The notes: generated from the sequence alone by a model not told the origin. A stretch of 64,000 bases of DNA from Tepidamorphaceae bacterium (GCA_028279445.1 JANQNT010000017.1:1-64000), one strand, 5' to 3'; numbered from the stretch's first letter, positions 53,678 through 63,443 are shown. Translations and numbers: made by a program.

Positions 53678-56233
53678 ATGAACGTCGTCGTCGTTGAATC
53701 GCCCGCCAAGGCCAAGACCATCAACAAGTATCTCGGCGGCGACTACCAGGTCTTTGCGTCCTACGGACACGTGCGCGACCTCCCCGCCAAGGACGGCTCC
53801 GTCGATCCCGACACCGATTTTGCCATGAAGTGGACGGTCGATCCCAAGGCGCAGAAACGCCTCAACGAGATCGCCGCCGCCGCCAAGGATGCCGACAAGC
53901 TGATCCTCGCCACCGACCCCGACCGCGAGGGCGAGGCGATCTCCTGGCACGTACTGGAAGTGCTGCGCAAGAAGGGGGCGCTGAAGCGCGCCGAGATCGA
54001 ACGGGTCGTCTTCAACGCCATCACCAAGCAGGCCGTGCTCGATGCGATGTCGCATCCCCGCCAGATCGACGATTCGCTGGTGGATGCCTATCTGGCGCGC
54101 CGCGCGCTCGACTATCTGGTCGGCTTCACGCTGTCGCCGGTGCTGTGGCGAAAGCTGCCGGGCGCGCGCTCGGCCGGACGGGTGCAGTCGGTCGCGTTGA
54201 AGCTTGTCTGCGACCGCGAAGCCGAGATCGAGGCATTCCGCAGCCAGGAGTACTGGTCGATCGTGGCCAAGCTCGCCGCGCCCGGCGGCGAAGCCTTCGA
54301 TGCCCGCCTCACGGCCGTTGCCGGCGACAAGCTCGAGAAGCTGTCGATCGGCACCGGCGATGAGGCGGAGGCGATCCGCGCCGACCTCGACGGCGCGTCG
54401 TTCAGCGTCACGAGCGTCGAGAGCAAACCCGCCAAGCGCAATCCGTTCCCGCCCTTCACCACATCCACGCTGCAGCAGGAAGCCTCGCGCAAGCTGGGAT
54501 TCTCCTCGGCGCGCACCATGCAGACCGCGCAGAAGCTCTACGAGGGCGTCGCGCTCGACGGCGAGACGCAAGGGCTGATCACCTACATGCGCACCGACGG
54601 CGTGCAGATCGCGCCGGAAGCCATCTCGGCGACCCGCGACGTGATTTCCGGCCGCTACGGCGAGCGCTACCTGCCGAACGCCCCGCGCGTCTACAAGAGC
54701 AAGGCCAAGAACGCCCAGGAGGCGCACGAGGCGATCCGCCCCACCGAGCTCTCCCGCCTTCCCGAACACGTCCGGAACGTGCTCGAGCCGGACATGGCCA
54801 GGCTCTACGAACTGATCTGGACGCGCACGGTGGCCAGTCAGATGGCGTCCGCCGAGATCGAACGCACCACCGCCGAGATCGCGGCACAAGGCACGCGCTC
54901 CTACGGCCTGCGCGCCACCGGCTCGGTGATCCGCTTCGACGGCTTCCTCAAGCTCTATCAGGAAGGCCGCGACGATGCCGCCGACGACGATGAGGCCCGC
55001 CGCCTGCCGCCGCTCGCCGCCAGCGATGTGCCACACAAGCAGGCCATCGAGGCCAACCAGCATTTCACCGAGCCGCCGCCGCGCTACACGGAAGCCTCGC
55101 TGATCAAGCGCATGGAGGAACTCGGCATCGGCCGTCCCTCCACCTACACCGCGACGCTGCAGGTGCTGCGCGACCGTGACTATGTCGTCATCGACAAGAA
55201 GCGGCTGGTGCCCGAGGACAAGGGCCGGCTGGTCACCGCGTTCCTGGAGAGCTTCTTTCAGCGCTACGTGCAGTACGACTTCACCGCCGCCCTGGAGGAG
55301 CGCCTCGACCGCATCTCCGCCGGCGACATCGACTGGAAGACCGTTCTGCGCGAGTTCTGGCAGGAGTTTTCCGGCGTCGTCGAAGGTATCAGCGACCTGC
55401 GCGTCGCCCAGGTTCTCGATGCGCTCAACGATATCCTGCAGGAGCATCTGTTCCCGCCGAAGGAAGGCGGCAACGGCGAGGTGGCGCGCGCCTGCCCGTC
55501 CTGCGAGGACGGCCAGCTCAGCCTCAAGATCGGCAAGTTCGGCGCCTTCATCGGCTGCTCGAACTATCCCGAATGCCGCTACACCCGCCAGATCGGCGCC
55601 AGCGAGGATGACGCACCCGCCGTGGGAGACGACGGCGTGCGCGAGCTCGGCAACGATCCCGACACCGGGCTGATGGTCACCGCGCGTGCCGGGCGCTTCG
55701 GTCCCTTCGTGCAGCTCGGCGAGCAGCAGGGCAAGGAGAAGCCCAAGCGCTCCAGCATCCCCAAGGACTTCGACGCAGCCGCGATCGACCTGGAAACCGC
55801 GCTGAAGCTGTTGTCGCTGCCCCGCGAGGTCGGCGCCGACCCGGAGAGCGGCGAGATGATCGTCGCCGGCATCGGCCGCTACGGACCCTTCGTCAATCGC
55901 GGCCGGACCTACGCCAATCTGGAGACGACGGCCGATGTCTTTACCGTCGGCCTCAATCGCGCCGTCACGCTGCTGGCGGAGAAGCAGAACAAGGGTCCCG
56001 GTCGCGGCCGCGGCGCTGCGCCGCTGAAGACGCTCGGCGCGCACCCCGAACTTGGCGATATCGTGCTCAAGGACGGCCGCTACGGCCACTATGTCACCAA
56101 CGGCAAGGTCAACGCGACGATCCCGCGCGGCACCGATCCGCTCGGCGTCGATCTTGAGCAGGCAGCCGCCCTGATCAGCGCCAAGGCCGCGTCCGGCGGC
56201 GGCAAGAAGCGCACCCGCAAACGCGCAAGCTAG
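53678..56233 (+). CDS. topA: DNA topoisomerase I
   Basis: 851 residues, type IA enzyme that relaxes negative supercoils. The Toprim domain starts at MNVVVVESPAKAKTINKYL and has DKLILATDPDREGEAISWH. The catalytic tyrosine is Y303 in GLITYMRTDGVQ, and SAGRVQSVALKL and EAHEAIRPTELS are conserved. The C terminus has one four-cysteine zinc finger (CPSC...CSNYPEC), then several degenerate repeats of the YGPFVNRGRTYANLE type and a basic tail, common in alphaproteobacteria. Confidence 0.97.
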   Translation: MNVVVVESPAKAKTINKYLGGDYQVFASYGHVRDLPAKDGSVDPDTDFAMKWTVDPKAQKRLNEIAAAAKDADKLILATDPDREGEAISWHVLEVLRKKGALKRAEIERVVFNAITKQAVLDAMSHPRQIDDSLVDAYLARRALDYLVGFTLSPVLWRKLPGARSAGRVQSVALKLVCDREAEIEAFRSQEYWSIVAKLAAPGGEAFDARLTAVAGDKLEKLSIGTGDEAEAIRADLDGASFSVTSVESKPAKRNPFPPFTTSTLQQEASRKLGFSSARTMQTAQKLYEGVALDGETQGLITYMRTDGVQIAPEAISATRDVISGRYGERYLPNAPRVYKSKAKNAQEAHEAIRPTELSRLPEHVRNVLEPDMARLYELIWTRTVASQMASAEIERTTAEIAAQGTRSYGLRATGSVIRFDGFLKLYQEGRDDAADDDEARRLPPLAASDVPHKQAIEANQHFTEPPPRYTEASLIKRMEELGIGRPSTYTATLQVLRDRDYVVIDKKRLVPEDKGRLVTAFLESFFQRYVQYDFTAALEERLDRISAGDIDWKTVLREFWQEFSGVVEGISDLRVAQVLDALNDILQEHLFPPKEGGNGEVARACPSCEDGQLSLKIGKFGAFIGCSNYPECRYTRQIGASEDDAPAVGDDGVRELGNDPDTGLMVTARAGRFGPFVQLGEQQGKEKPKRSSIPKDFDAAAIDLETALKLLSLPREVGADPESGEMIVAGIGRYGPFVNRGRTYANLETTADVFTVGLNRAVTLLAEKQNKGPGRGRGAAPLKTLGAHPELGDIVLKDGRYGHYVTNGKVNATIPRGTDPLGVDLEQAAALISAKAASGGGKKRTRKRAS

Positions 56234-56240
56234 CGGCGCC

Positions 56241-58553
56241 ATGGCGCGCCGCACATCCCGCAAGGCCAAGCCCAAGCTGCCCTCGCGCGAGGAGGTGCTG
56301 GCTTTCGTCTCCGAAAATCCCGACAAGGCCACCAAGCGCGACATCGCGCGCGCTTTCGGCATCAAGGGTGCCGCGCGCATCCCGCTGAAACGCATGCTCG
56401 CCGAGCTGATCGACGAAGGACTGATCACCCGCGACAAGGGCCGCCATCACACGCCGGGCACCCTGCCGCCTGTGCTGGTCGCCGACGTGACCGGGCGCGA
56501 CGCCGACGGCGACATCATCGCTTCGCCAAGCGAAGCGCATCTGAGCGGCGACGACACCCTGCCCCACATCATCGTCATGCCCGACCGCGGACCAAGGCCG
56601 CGCCCGGCGCCCGGCATCGGCGACCGGGTGCTGCTGCGCATCAACGAGGAATCCCGCAACGCCGGCGCCGGCGAGCCGGCGATGGCCAAGGTCATCCGCA
56701 TCCTCGACAAGCCGCGCACCCGCATTCTCGGTGTCTACCGGGAACTCGACGACGGTACCGGCCGCATCGAGCCGGTGGAGAAGAAAGCGCGCAAGGAATG
56801 GGCGGTGCTGCCAGCCAACGCGAAGGATGCGCGTGAAGGCGAACTGGTCGCCGTGGAACCATTGCGCTCGCGTTCGCTCGGCCTGCCGCAAGCCCGTGTC
56901 ATCGAACGTATCGGTTCGATGCGCGACGAGCACGCGGTCAGCCTCATCGCCGTGCACACCCACGGCATTCCGCTGGAATTCCCCCGCGCCGTGGTCGCCG
57001 AGGCCGATGCCGCCAGGCCGGTTGCCGAACCGGGCAAGCTGGAAGACCTGCGCCGCCTGCCCTTCGTCACCATCGATCCGGCCGACGCCCGCGACCACGA
57101 CGATGCCGTCTACGCGCAGCCCGACGACGATCCCGCCAATCCCGGCGGGCATGTCGTGTGGGTCGCCATCGCCGATGTGGCGCGTTACGTGACGCCCGGC
57201 TCCGACCTCGACCGCGAAGCGCGCGAACGCGGCAATTCGGTCTACTTCCCCAGCCGCGTCGTGCCGATGCTGCCGGAGCGGCTGTCGAACGACCTGTGCT
57301 CGCTGCGCGCGAACGAGGATCGGCCGACGCTTGCCGTGCGCATGGTGTTCGGCGCCGACGGGGTGAAGAGAGACCACCACTTCGCCCGCGCCATGATCCG
57401 CTCAGCCGCCGCCTTGCGCTACGAGACCGCACAGGCCGCCGTTGACGGGCGCAAACCGCCCAGGGACGACAAGACCGACGTATCACCGCTGGTCGACACG
57501 GTCCTGAAGCCGCTCTGGGCGGCCTGGCGGGCGATCCTCGCCGCGCAGGACAAGCGCGCGCCGCTCGACCTCGACCTGCCCGAGCGCAAGCTGGTGCTGG
57601 ACAAGGCCGGCCGCGTCACCCGTGTCGTGGTGCCTGAACGGCTGGAGGCACATCGCCTGGTCGAGACCTTCATGATCGCCGCCAATGTCGCCGCGGCGGA
57701 AACGCTGGAGAAGGCCAGGCTGCCGCTGCTCTACCGCGTGCACGATGCGCCGTCGCCGGAAAAGCTCGACCGGCTGCGCGAGTTTCTGGCTTCCATCGAG
57801 ATCAATCTGCCCAAGGCCGGCACGCTGCTGCCGCGCCATTTCAACCAGATCCTCGGCCGCGTCGCCGACACGCCGAACGCGCATCTGGTCAACGAGGTGA
57901 TCCTGCGCAGCCAGGCGCAGGCCGAATACGCGCCGGAGAACTACGGCCATTTCGGCCTCAACCTGCGCCACTACGCGCACTTCACCTCGCCGATCCGCCG
58001 CTATGCCGACCTTGTGGTGCATCGGGCACTGATCGCGGCTGGCAAGCTCGGTGACGGCGGTCACGCGGAAGACCCTGCCCAGCTCGCGGAAACGGCGGCC
58101 CACATCTCCATGACCGAGCGCCGCGCCATGGCAGCCGAACGCGAGACGGTCGACCGGTTGATCACCCACTTCCTCGCCGACCGGGTCGGCGCACGCTTTC
58201 CCGGCAAGATCGCCGGCGTCACGCGGGTCGGTCTGTTCGTCAAGCTCGACGACACCGGCGCCGACGGTTTCGTGCCCGCCGGCAGCATCGATGGCACCTA
58301 CTGGCGCTACGACGAGACGGGCCAGCAACTCGTCAGCGATGCCTCCGGTGAGGCGTTTCGCCTCGGCGATACGGTTGACGTGCGCCTCGTGGAAGCCGTA
58401 CCAGTCGCCGGCGCGCTGCGTTTCGAAATCCTGTCCGACGGCAAACGGCTTTCGGCGGCCGAACGCCGCGCTGTTCGCGCCAGATCGGAGGGGCGCGGCG
58501 CGCGCAGCCGCAAGGACACCCGCCGGCGCGGCGCGATCCGCCGGCGCCGATAG
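56241..58553 (+). CDS. rnr: Ribonuclease R
   Basis: 770 residues, 3'-5' exoribonuclease for structured RNA. It has an N-terminal winged-helix region (KRDIARAFGIKGAARIPLKRML), cold-shock domains, an RNB catalytic core with VTIDPADARDHDDAVYAQ (the four acidic metal ligands), YFPSRVVPMLPERLSNDLCSL and the later HFTSPIRRYADLVVHRAL, an S1 domain (KIAGVTRVGLFVKLDDTGADGF) and a basic tail. Seven bases after topA. Confidence 0.96.
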   Translation: MARRTSRKAKPKLPSREEVLAFVSENPDKATKRDIARAFGIKGAARIPLKRMLAELIDEGLITRDKGRHHTPGTLPPVLVADVTGRDADGDIIASPSEAHLSGDDTLPHIIVMPDRGPRPRPAPGIGDRVLLRINEESRNAGAGEPAMAKVIRILDKPRTRILGVYRELDDGTGRIEPVEKKARKEWAVLPANAKDAREGELVAVEPLRSRSLGLPQARVIERIGSMRDEHAVSLIAVHTHGIPLEFPRAVVAEADAARPVAEPGKLEDLRRLPFVTIDPADARDHDDAVYAQPDDDPANPGGHVVWVAIADVARYVTPGSDLDREARERGNSVYFPSRVVPMLPERLSNDLCSLRANEDRPTLAVRMVFGADGVKRDHHFARAMIRSAAALRYETAQAAVDGRKPPRDDKTDVSPLVDTVLKPLWAAWRAILAAQDKRAPLDLDLPERKLVLDKAGRVTRVVVPERLEAHRLVETFMIAANVAAAETLEKARLPLLYRVHDAPSPEKLDRLREFLASIEINLPKAGTLLPRHFNQILGRVADTPNAHLVNEVILRSQAQAEYAPENYGHFGLNLRHYAHFTSPIRRYADLVVHRALIAAGKLGDGGHAEDPAQLAETAAHISMTERRAMAAERETVDRLITHFLADRVGARFPGKIAGVTRVGLFVKLDDTGADGFVPAGSIDGTYWRYDETGQQLVSDASGEAFRLGDTVDVRLVEAVPVAGALRFEILSDGKRLSAAERRAVRARSEGRGARSRKDTRRRGAIRRRR

Positions 58554-58585
58554 TGGAATTTCGCAGGAGCACGGAGACCGCTGCC

Positions 58586-59017
58586 ATGACGCTGAGCATG
58601 CGCTATGACGAAAGCCCCGCCCCACGCGACTGGCGTCAGGCGATCGGCCGCGGGCTGCGCCAGAAGTGCCCCAATTGCGGCACGGGCAAGATGTTCCGCG
58701 CCTTCCTGAAGGTCACCGACACCTGCGACAACTGCGGCGAGGAACTGCACCACCACCAGGCCGACGACGCGCCGCCCTATTTCACCATCTTCATCGTCGG
58801 TCATATCGTTGTGCCAGCGGTGCTGGTGGTGGAAAAGCTCATCTACCCGCCCATGTGGGTGCATATGGCGATCTGGCTGCCGGTGACGCTGATCCTGGCG
58901 CTCGCTTTCCTGCCGCCGGTCAAGGCGGCGCTTGTCGGGTATCAGTGGGCGCTGCGCATGCACGGCTTCGAGTATGCCGGCCGGCCCTCCGGGACCAAAA
59001 CAACGCCGGGGCAATGA
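58586..59017 (+). CDS. DUF983 family membrane protein
   Basis: 143 residues. A cytoplasmic zinc-ribbon-like section (LRQKCPNCGTGKMFRAFLKVTDTCDNCGEEL, two CxxC pairs) is followed by two hydrophobic helices (FTIFIVGHIVVPAVLVVEKL and MAIWLPVTLILALAFLPPV). The gene is widespread in alphaproteobacteria, often near rnr or cytochrome oxidase genes; function unknown. The start used is ATG 58586; its stop overlaps the next gene by four bases. Confidence 0.88.
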   Translation: MTLSMRYDESPAPRDWRQAIGRGLRQKCPNCGTGKMFRAFLKVTDTCDNCGEELHHHQADDAPPYFTIFIVGHIVVPAVLVVEKLIYPPMWVHMAIWLPVTLILALAFLPPVKAALVGYQWALRMHGFEYAGRPSGTKTTPGQ

Positions 59018-59757
59018 GCGCGGCTGACTTCACCCGACGCCTCAACGAGACCAGACGCGAGCAGCGCTGGGCCAACCAGCGCCCGCGCGACGCCGCGACC
59101 GTCATTCTGCTCGACCGCAGCCAGGCCAGCCCCCGCGTCCTGATGGGCCGCCGCCACATGGGCCACGCCTTCATGCCGGGCAAGTTCGTCTTTCCAGGCG
59201 GACGCGTCGACCGCTGCGACGGTTCGGTGCCCGCCGCAACGGAGCCGGACCAGGCGATGATCGAGCGTCTGTCCATCGCCATGAAGGGAAAGCCCTCGCC
59301 ACGGCGCGCCCGCGCGCTGGCCGCGGCGGCCGTGCGCGAGACCTTCGAGGAAACCGGTATCGCGCTCGGCCTGCCCGCCTCCGGCAACCGCTCACGCCAC
59401 GCGGACTGGCGCGCCTTCTTCGATCTCGGCCTCGCGCCGGATCTCTCCGCGCTGACCTTCATCGCGCGCGCCATCACCCCGCCACGCCGGCCGCGCCGCT
59501 TCGACACCCGGTTCTTCGCCATCGACATGACCCGGCACGGCATCTCCACCGAGGCGGCCATGCGGCCAAGCGAGGAACTCGAGGAACTGGTCTGGGTGCC
59601 GATCGAGGAGGCTCGCACCCTCGACATCCCAACCATCACGTCGGTGATCGTGGAGGAGCTGGAGAACCGGCTGGCCGACGACGACACCCTGGCGGCCACT
59701 GTGCCGCTGCCCTACTACCACGTGGTACGCGGCCAGTTCATCCGCGAGACGCTCTGA
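59014..59757 (+). CDS. NUDIX hydrolase
   Basis: 247 residues. FVFPGGRVDRCDG is the N-terminal part of the Nudix region, and AAVRETFEETGIALGL carries the RExxEExG core with the metal-binding glutamates; ~50 residues are inserted between the two halves, typical of the NUDT19/CoA-pyrophosphatase-like branch. Substrate unknown. ATGA overlap with the DUF983 gene. Confidence 0.9.
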   Translation: MSAADFTRRLNETRREQRWANQRPRDAATVILLDRSQASPRVLMGRRHMGHAFMPGKFVFPGGRVDRCDGSVPAATEPDQAMIERLSIAMKGKPSPRRARALAAAAVRETFEETGIALGLPASGNRSRHADWRAFFDLGLAPDLSALTFIARAITPPRRPRRFDTRFFAIDMTRHGISTEAAMRPSEELEELVWVPIEEARTLDIPTITSVIVEELENRLADDDTLAATVPLPYYHVVRGQFIRETL

Positions 59758-59824
59758 GCGCACGCATTTCCCGCTTGCCGCAAATGCAATTCTCGCGGCA
59801 CACGATTGCCGCTACAAAGGCGTG

Positions 59825-61024
59825 ATGCGTAACGCATCCGACCAGCAGGGCGACACCGACCGCCAAGCACCCGTTGCCGCAGGCATCAACGCGCGCACCA
59901 TTGCCGCCTCGATCTGCTGCATCTCGATTGCCGGCTTCTCGCTCAGCCTCTCCTTCCCGCTTCTGTCACTGGTGATGGAACAGCGCGGTGTCTCCGACAC
60001 CGTGATCGGCCTCAACACCGCGACCGCCGGCCTTGCCGCCCTGGTCATCTCGCCGCTGACACCGATGCTCGTCGCCAGGATCGGCGTTACCCGGCTGCTG
60101 ATCGCGGCCCTGGCGGTAACGGCGGTGACGCTGATGAGCTTCCCCTTCACCGGGACGCTGGCCTGGTTTCCGCTGCGCTTCGCCTATTCGGCCGCGGCGA
60201 CGATGGTGTTCGTCGTCTCGGAGTTCTGGATCAATGCCTCCGCACCCGATCACCGGCGCGGCTTCGTCATGGGCATCTATGCAAGCGTACTGGCGGTCGG
60301 CTTCGCCGCAGGTCCCTTGCTGCTCGGCATCACCGGCTCGCAGGGCCTTGCGCCATTCGCCATCGGCGCGCTGGCATTCGTCGCCGCGATGCTGCCAGTG
60401 GCGCTGGCCCGAGGCGCAACACCCAGCGCCGCGGGTCACTCGAGCCATCGCTTCGTAGCGCTGCTCTGGGTCGCGCCGACCGCGACGCTCGCCGCCTTCG
60501 TGTTCGGCGCGGCGGAACAGATCTGCTTTGCCTTCCTGGCGCTGTTCGGCTTGCGCAACGGCTTGAGCGAGGCGAATGCCACGCTGCTGCTGACCACGAT
60601 GGCGCTCGGCGGGCTGTTCCTGCAGATTCCGCTCGGGCTGCTCGCCGACCGGGTCAACCGCACCGTGCTGCTGGCGGTACTTGGTATCGCCGGCGCCGTC
60701 GGCATGGCCGTGCTGCCGGCGGTGATCGCGACGCCGCAGATCGCCTACCCCCTGCTGCTGGTGTGGGGCGGGCTCGTCGCCGGCTTCTACACGGTCGGCC
60801 TGACGCAGCTCGGCGCGCGCTTCAAGGGCCGCGATCTGGCCTCCGCCAACGCCATGTTCGTCATGCTCTACGCCGCCGGCATGATGGCCGGCCCATTCGG
60901 CACCGGCATCGCCATGGAACGCTTCGGCAACGACGCCATGGCCTGGTGCCTTGCAACAATGTTCGCGCTCTACGCGCTCATCGCGCTCTGGCAGAAAGTC
61001 GCAGCCAAACAGCCGCACCCTTGA
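59825..61024 (+). CDS. MFS transporter
   Basis: 399 residues, about 12 helices. Loop 2-3 reads MLVARIGVTRLL, and the second half has LGLLADRVNRTVLLAVLGIAGAV, a recognisable motif A copy. The layout resembles the YcaD/sugar-phosphate-like branch of small efflux or uptake MFS proteins. A GTG one codon upstream (59822) is possible. Substrate unknown. Convergent or parallel neighbours give no hint. Confidence 0.85.
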   Translation: MRNASDQQGDTDRQAPVAAGINARTIAASICCISIAGFSLSLSFPLLSLVMEQRGVSDTVIGLNTATAGLAALVISPLTPMLVARIGVTRLLIAALAVTAVTLMSFPFTGTLAWFPLRFAYSAAATMVFVVSEFWINASAPDHRRGFVMGIYASVLAVGFAAGPLLLGITGSQGLAPFAIGALAFVAAMLPVALARGATPSAAGHSSHRFVALLWVAPTATLAAFVFGAAEQICFAFLALFGLRNGLSEANATLLLTTMALGGLFLQIPLGLLADRVNRTVLLAVLGIAGAVGMAVLPAVIATPQIAYPLLLVWGGLVAGFYTVGLTQLGARFKGRDLASANAMFVMLYAAGMMAGPFGTGIAMERFGNDAMAWCLATMFALYALIALWQKVAAKQPHP

Positions 61025-61168
61025 CTTTGCGCCTGCGCTCAAGCAGTTTCCGCGCCGCGTGCGCGCCGGTGTCGGTGCGCACCTCGTTTTCACATCCCGC
61101 CGGCGTGATCGATTCCGTCATCGATACGGAAAAATGCCCGGCGTGACATTGACTTGAAGAGCGCTGCC

Positions 61169-61336
61169 ATGGCCAAGGCGACCACCATCAAGATCCGGCT
61201 CGTGTCGAGCGCCGACACCGGCTATTTCTACGTCACCAAGAAGAACTCGCGCACCATGACCGAGAAGATGGTCAAGAAGAAGTACGACCCCGTGGCGCGC
61301 AAGCACGTGGAATTCCGCGAGTCGAAGATCAAGTAG
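61169..61336 (+). CDS. rpmG: 50S ribosomal protein L33
   Basis: 55 residues, full length: [21 protein letters not shown], then [19 protein letters not shown] and [10 protein letters not shown]. It is the zinc-free form of L33, without CxxC pairs, as usual in proteobacteria. The in-frame TTG at 61154 adds only five residues and is unlikely. A strong terminator follows. Confidence 0.97.
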   Translation: MAKATTIKIRLVSSADTGYFYVTKKNSRTMTEKMVKKKYDPVARKHVEFRESKIK

Positions 61337-61362
61337 CCGACACCACCCGGACATCGCATCGA

Positions 61363-61395
61363 GCCGCCGCCGGCCGGGAGCCGCGGCGGCTTTTT
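61363..61395 (+). terminator. Rho-independent terminator after rpmG
   Basis: GCCGCCGC (61363-61370) pairs with GCGGCGGC (61383-61390), with a 12-base loop and TTTTT directly behind. Confidence 0.88.
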
Positions 61396-61462
61396 GATTC
61401 CCGGCTGGCACGCAGCCTCTGGCGGGCATCACCCCGCGGCGCTAATGTCCTCGGCAAGCCAT

Positions 61463-61480
61463 GCGGCAGCGCGCTGCCGC
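61463..61480. promoter_or_regulatory. Perfect 18-base palindrome upstream of the aldehyde dehydrogenase
   Basis: GCGGCAGCGCGCTGCCGC is self-complementary over all 18 bases and ends 18 bases before the ATG, just upstream of the GAGGAG ribosome binding site. It could be an operator or an mRNA hairpin. Confidence 0.45.
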
Positions 61481-61498
61481 TCACGAGGAGACGTCGCC

Positions 61499-62980
61499 AT
61501 GAACGTACCCGCCACCCCCACCGCCGACATCGCCATTCCCAACCAGGCCGTGATCGGCGCCGACAAGGTCGATGCCGCCTCCGGCAAGACCTTTTCCTGC
61601 ATTTCGCCCATCGATGGCCGTGTGCTGGCCGAGGTCGCCGCCTGCGACAGCGAGGACGTCGATCGCGCCGTGACGGCGGCGCGCGCCGCCTTCGAGGCCG
61701 GCAAGTGGGCCAACGCCGCGCCGCGCAAGCGCAAGGCGATCCTGCTGAAGCTCGCCGACCTGATGGCTCAGCACGCCGACGAACTGGCGATGCTTGAGAC
61801 GCTCGACGTCGGCAAGCCGATCAGGGAAAGCGGCGCGGTCGATATCGCCGGGTCGATTGCCTGCCTGCGCTGGTACGCAGAGGCCTGCGACAAGATTTAC
61901 GATGAGTTGGCACCGACAGGGTCGCGCGCGGTGGGCATGATCACCCGCGAGCCGATCGGCGTGGTCGGTGCCGTGGTGCCGTGGAACTTCCCACTGCTGA
62001 TGGCTGCCTGGAAGTTCTCGCCGGCGCTGGCGGCGGGCAATTCGATCATCCTCAAGCCGGCCGAGCAATCGCCGCTGACCGCCCTGCGCATCGGCGAACT
62101 GGCGCTTGAGGCTGGCGTTCCCGAGGGCGTCTTCCAGGTGCTGCCGGGCCTCGGCGAGACCGCTGGCCAGGCCATCGGCCGGCACATGGATGTCGACATG
62201 GTCGCGTTCACCGGCTCCACCGAGGTCGGCAAGTTCTTTCTGCGCTACTCCGGCGAAAGCAACATGAAGCATGTCAGCCTGGAGTGCGGCGGCAAGAAGC
62301 CCAACATCGTCTTCGCCGACACGCCTGATCTGGACCAGGCCGCCAAGGAGGCGGCGCTGGGCATCTTCTACAATGCCGGTCAGGTGTGCACCGCAGCCTC
62401 GCGGCTGATGGTCGAGGAGACAATCCACGACGCGCTGCTGGAGAAGGTCGTCGAGATCGGCAAGACGATGCAGCCGGGCAATCCGCTCGACGAGAAGACG
62501 CGCCTGGGCCCGGTCGTCGACCAGACGCAGATGGAGCGTGTGCTGGAGTACATCGACATCGGCCAGTCGGAAGGCGCCACGCTGAGCCTAGGCGGCAAGC
62601 GCGCGCTCGCCGACACCGGCGGCACCTATGTCGAGCCGACGGTGTTCGACAACGTCTCCAACGACATGCGCATCGCCCAGGAGGAGATCTTCGGCCCCGT
62701 GGTCTCGACGATTTCGTTCAAGGACGCCGAGGAAGCGCTGCGGATGGCCAACGATTCCATGTACGGGCTGGAGGCCTGTGTGTGGACCAGCGACATCAAC
62801 AAGGCCCACAAGATGGCCCGCGCCATCAAATGCGGCACCGTCAACGTCAACTGTGTCGACGGCGGCGACATCACGGTGCCCTTCGGCGGCTACAAGCAGT
62901 CCGGCATCGGCCGCGACAAGTCGCTGCACGCCTTCGACAAGTACTCCCAGCTCAAGACCACCTGGATCCAGTTGAGCTGA
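61499..62980 (+). CDS. Aldehyde dehydrogenase (gamma-glutamyl-gamma-aminobutyraldehyde dehydrogenase / PuuC-like)
   Basis: 493 residues, NAD(P)-dependent oxidation of an aldehyde to the acid. The catalytic Cys is in YNAGQVCTAASRL, the general-base Glu in HVSLECGGKKPNIVF, and the cofactor loop in FTGSTEVGKFFLRYSG. VPWNFPLLMAAWKFSPALAAGN is the oxyanion Asn region. The sequence style is of PuuC and related amino-aldehyde enzymes, but substrate is open. The start is ATG 61499 with GAGGAG; the longer frame to 61394 includes the terminator and is not coding. Confidence 0.88.
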   Translation: MNVPATPTADIAIPNQAVIGADKVDAASGKTFSCISPIDGRVLAEVAACDSEDVDRAVTAARAAFEAGKWANAAPRKRKAILLKLADLMAQHADELAMLETLDVGKPIRESGAVDIAGSIACLRWYAEACDKIYDELAPTGSRAVGMITREPIGVVGAVVPWNFPLLMAAWKFSPALAAGNSIILKPAEQSPLTALRIGELALEAGVPEGVFQVLPGLGETAGQAIGRHMDVDMVAFTGSTEVGKFFLRYSGESNMKHVSLECGGKKPNIVFADTPDLDQAAKEAALGIFYNAGQVCTAASRLMVEETIHDALLEKVVEIGKTMQPGNPLDEKTRLGPVVDQTQMERVLEYIDIGQSEGATLSLGGKRALADTGGTYVEPTVFDNVSNDMRIAQEEIFGPVVSTISFKDAEEALRMANDSMYGLEACVWTSDINKAHKMARAIKCGTVNVNCVDGGDITVPFGGYKQSGIGRDKSLHAFDKYSQLKTTWIQLS

Positions 62981-63002
62981 GAGTGGTTGCGGGGTTTATT
63001 CC

Positions 63003-63443
63003 CCTCACGGGCGAGTTCGCTCGGACAATGTCCGCGCTCACCGCCTGCGGGAACGCGGCCTGACCGGCCGGGCGCACGGTCGTGCGCCTGGGTGCCTCAA
63101 ACTCAATCCGCGCAGGATGATGCCGTGAACCCCGAAACACACGTCATGTGAGGTGGGAACCGGTTTTCAGTGGTCCATCCCGCTCACGCCAGTTCGCTGC
63201 GCGAACGGCTCCGCGAAGGCGGCCTGACCGGCCGGGCGTCCGGTCGGACGCCTGGGTGCCTCAAGCTCAGTCTGCGCAGGCTGATGCCGTGAGGCCCGAA
63301 AAGTGGGAACCGGTTTTCGGACAAGGCGAACGGCCGGCAAGAAAGAACCCGGCGAAGCCGGCAAGCGCGACTGCGCGCCGCCCGGAAGGGCGCCCCGCGG
63401 AGGCGGTGAGCGCAGACATTGTCCGGGCGAACTGGCGTGAGCG
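63003..63443. repeat. Cluster of three related structured repeats (two direct, one inverted)
   Basis: Copy A (63003-63172) and copy B (63179-63321) share about 80 bases starting GGCCTGACCGGCCGGGCG (63057 and 63221) and both end in GTGGGAACCGGTTTTC. Copy C (63354-63443) is inverted and matches the front of copy A (CGGACAATGTCYGCGCTCACCGCCT, Y = C or T, read on the opposite strand). Each of A and B has a seven-base hairpin with a GGTC loop (63071-63088 and 63235-63252). A fourth copy lies at 38656-38733. Confidence 0.8.

Noticed and set aside
62952-63364. Two short minus-strand frames with similar peptides in the repeat cluster
   Set aside because: The similarity only reflects the DNA repeat; the peptides lack any domain and are not preceded by ribosome binding sites.
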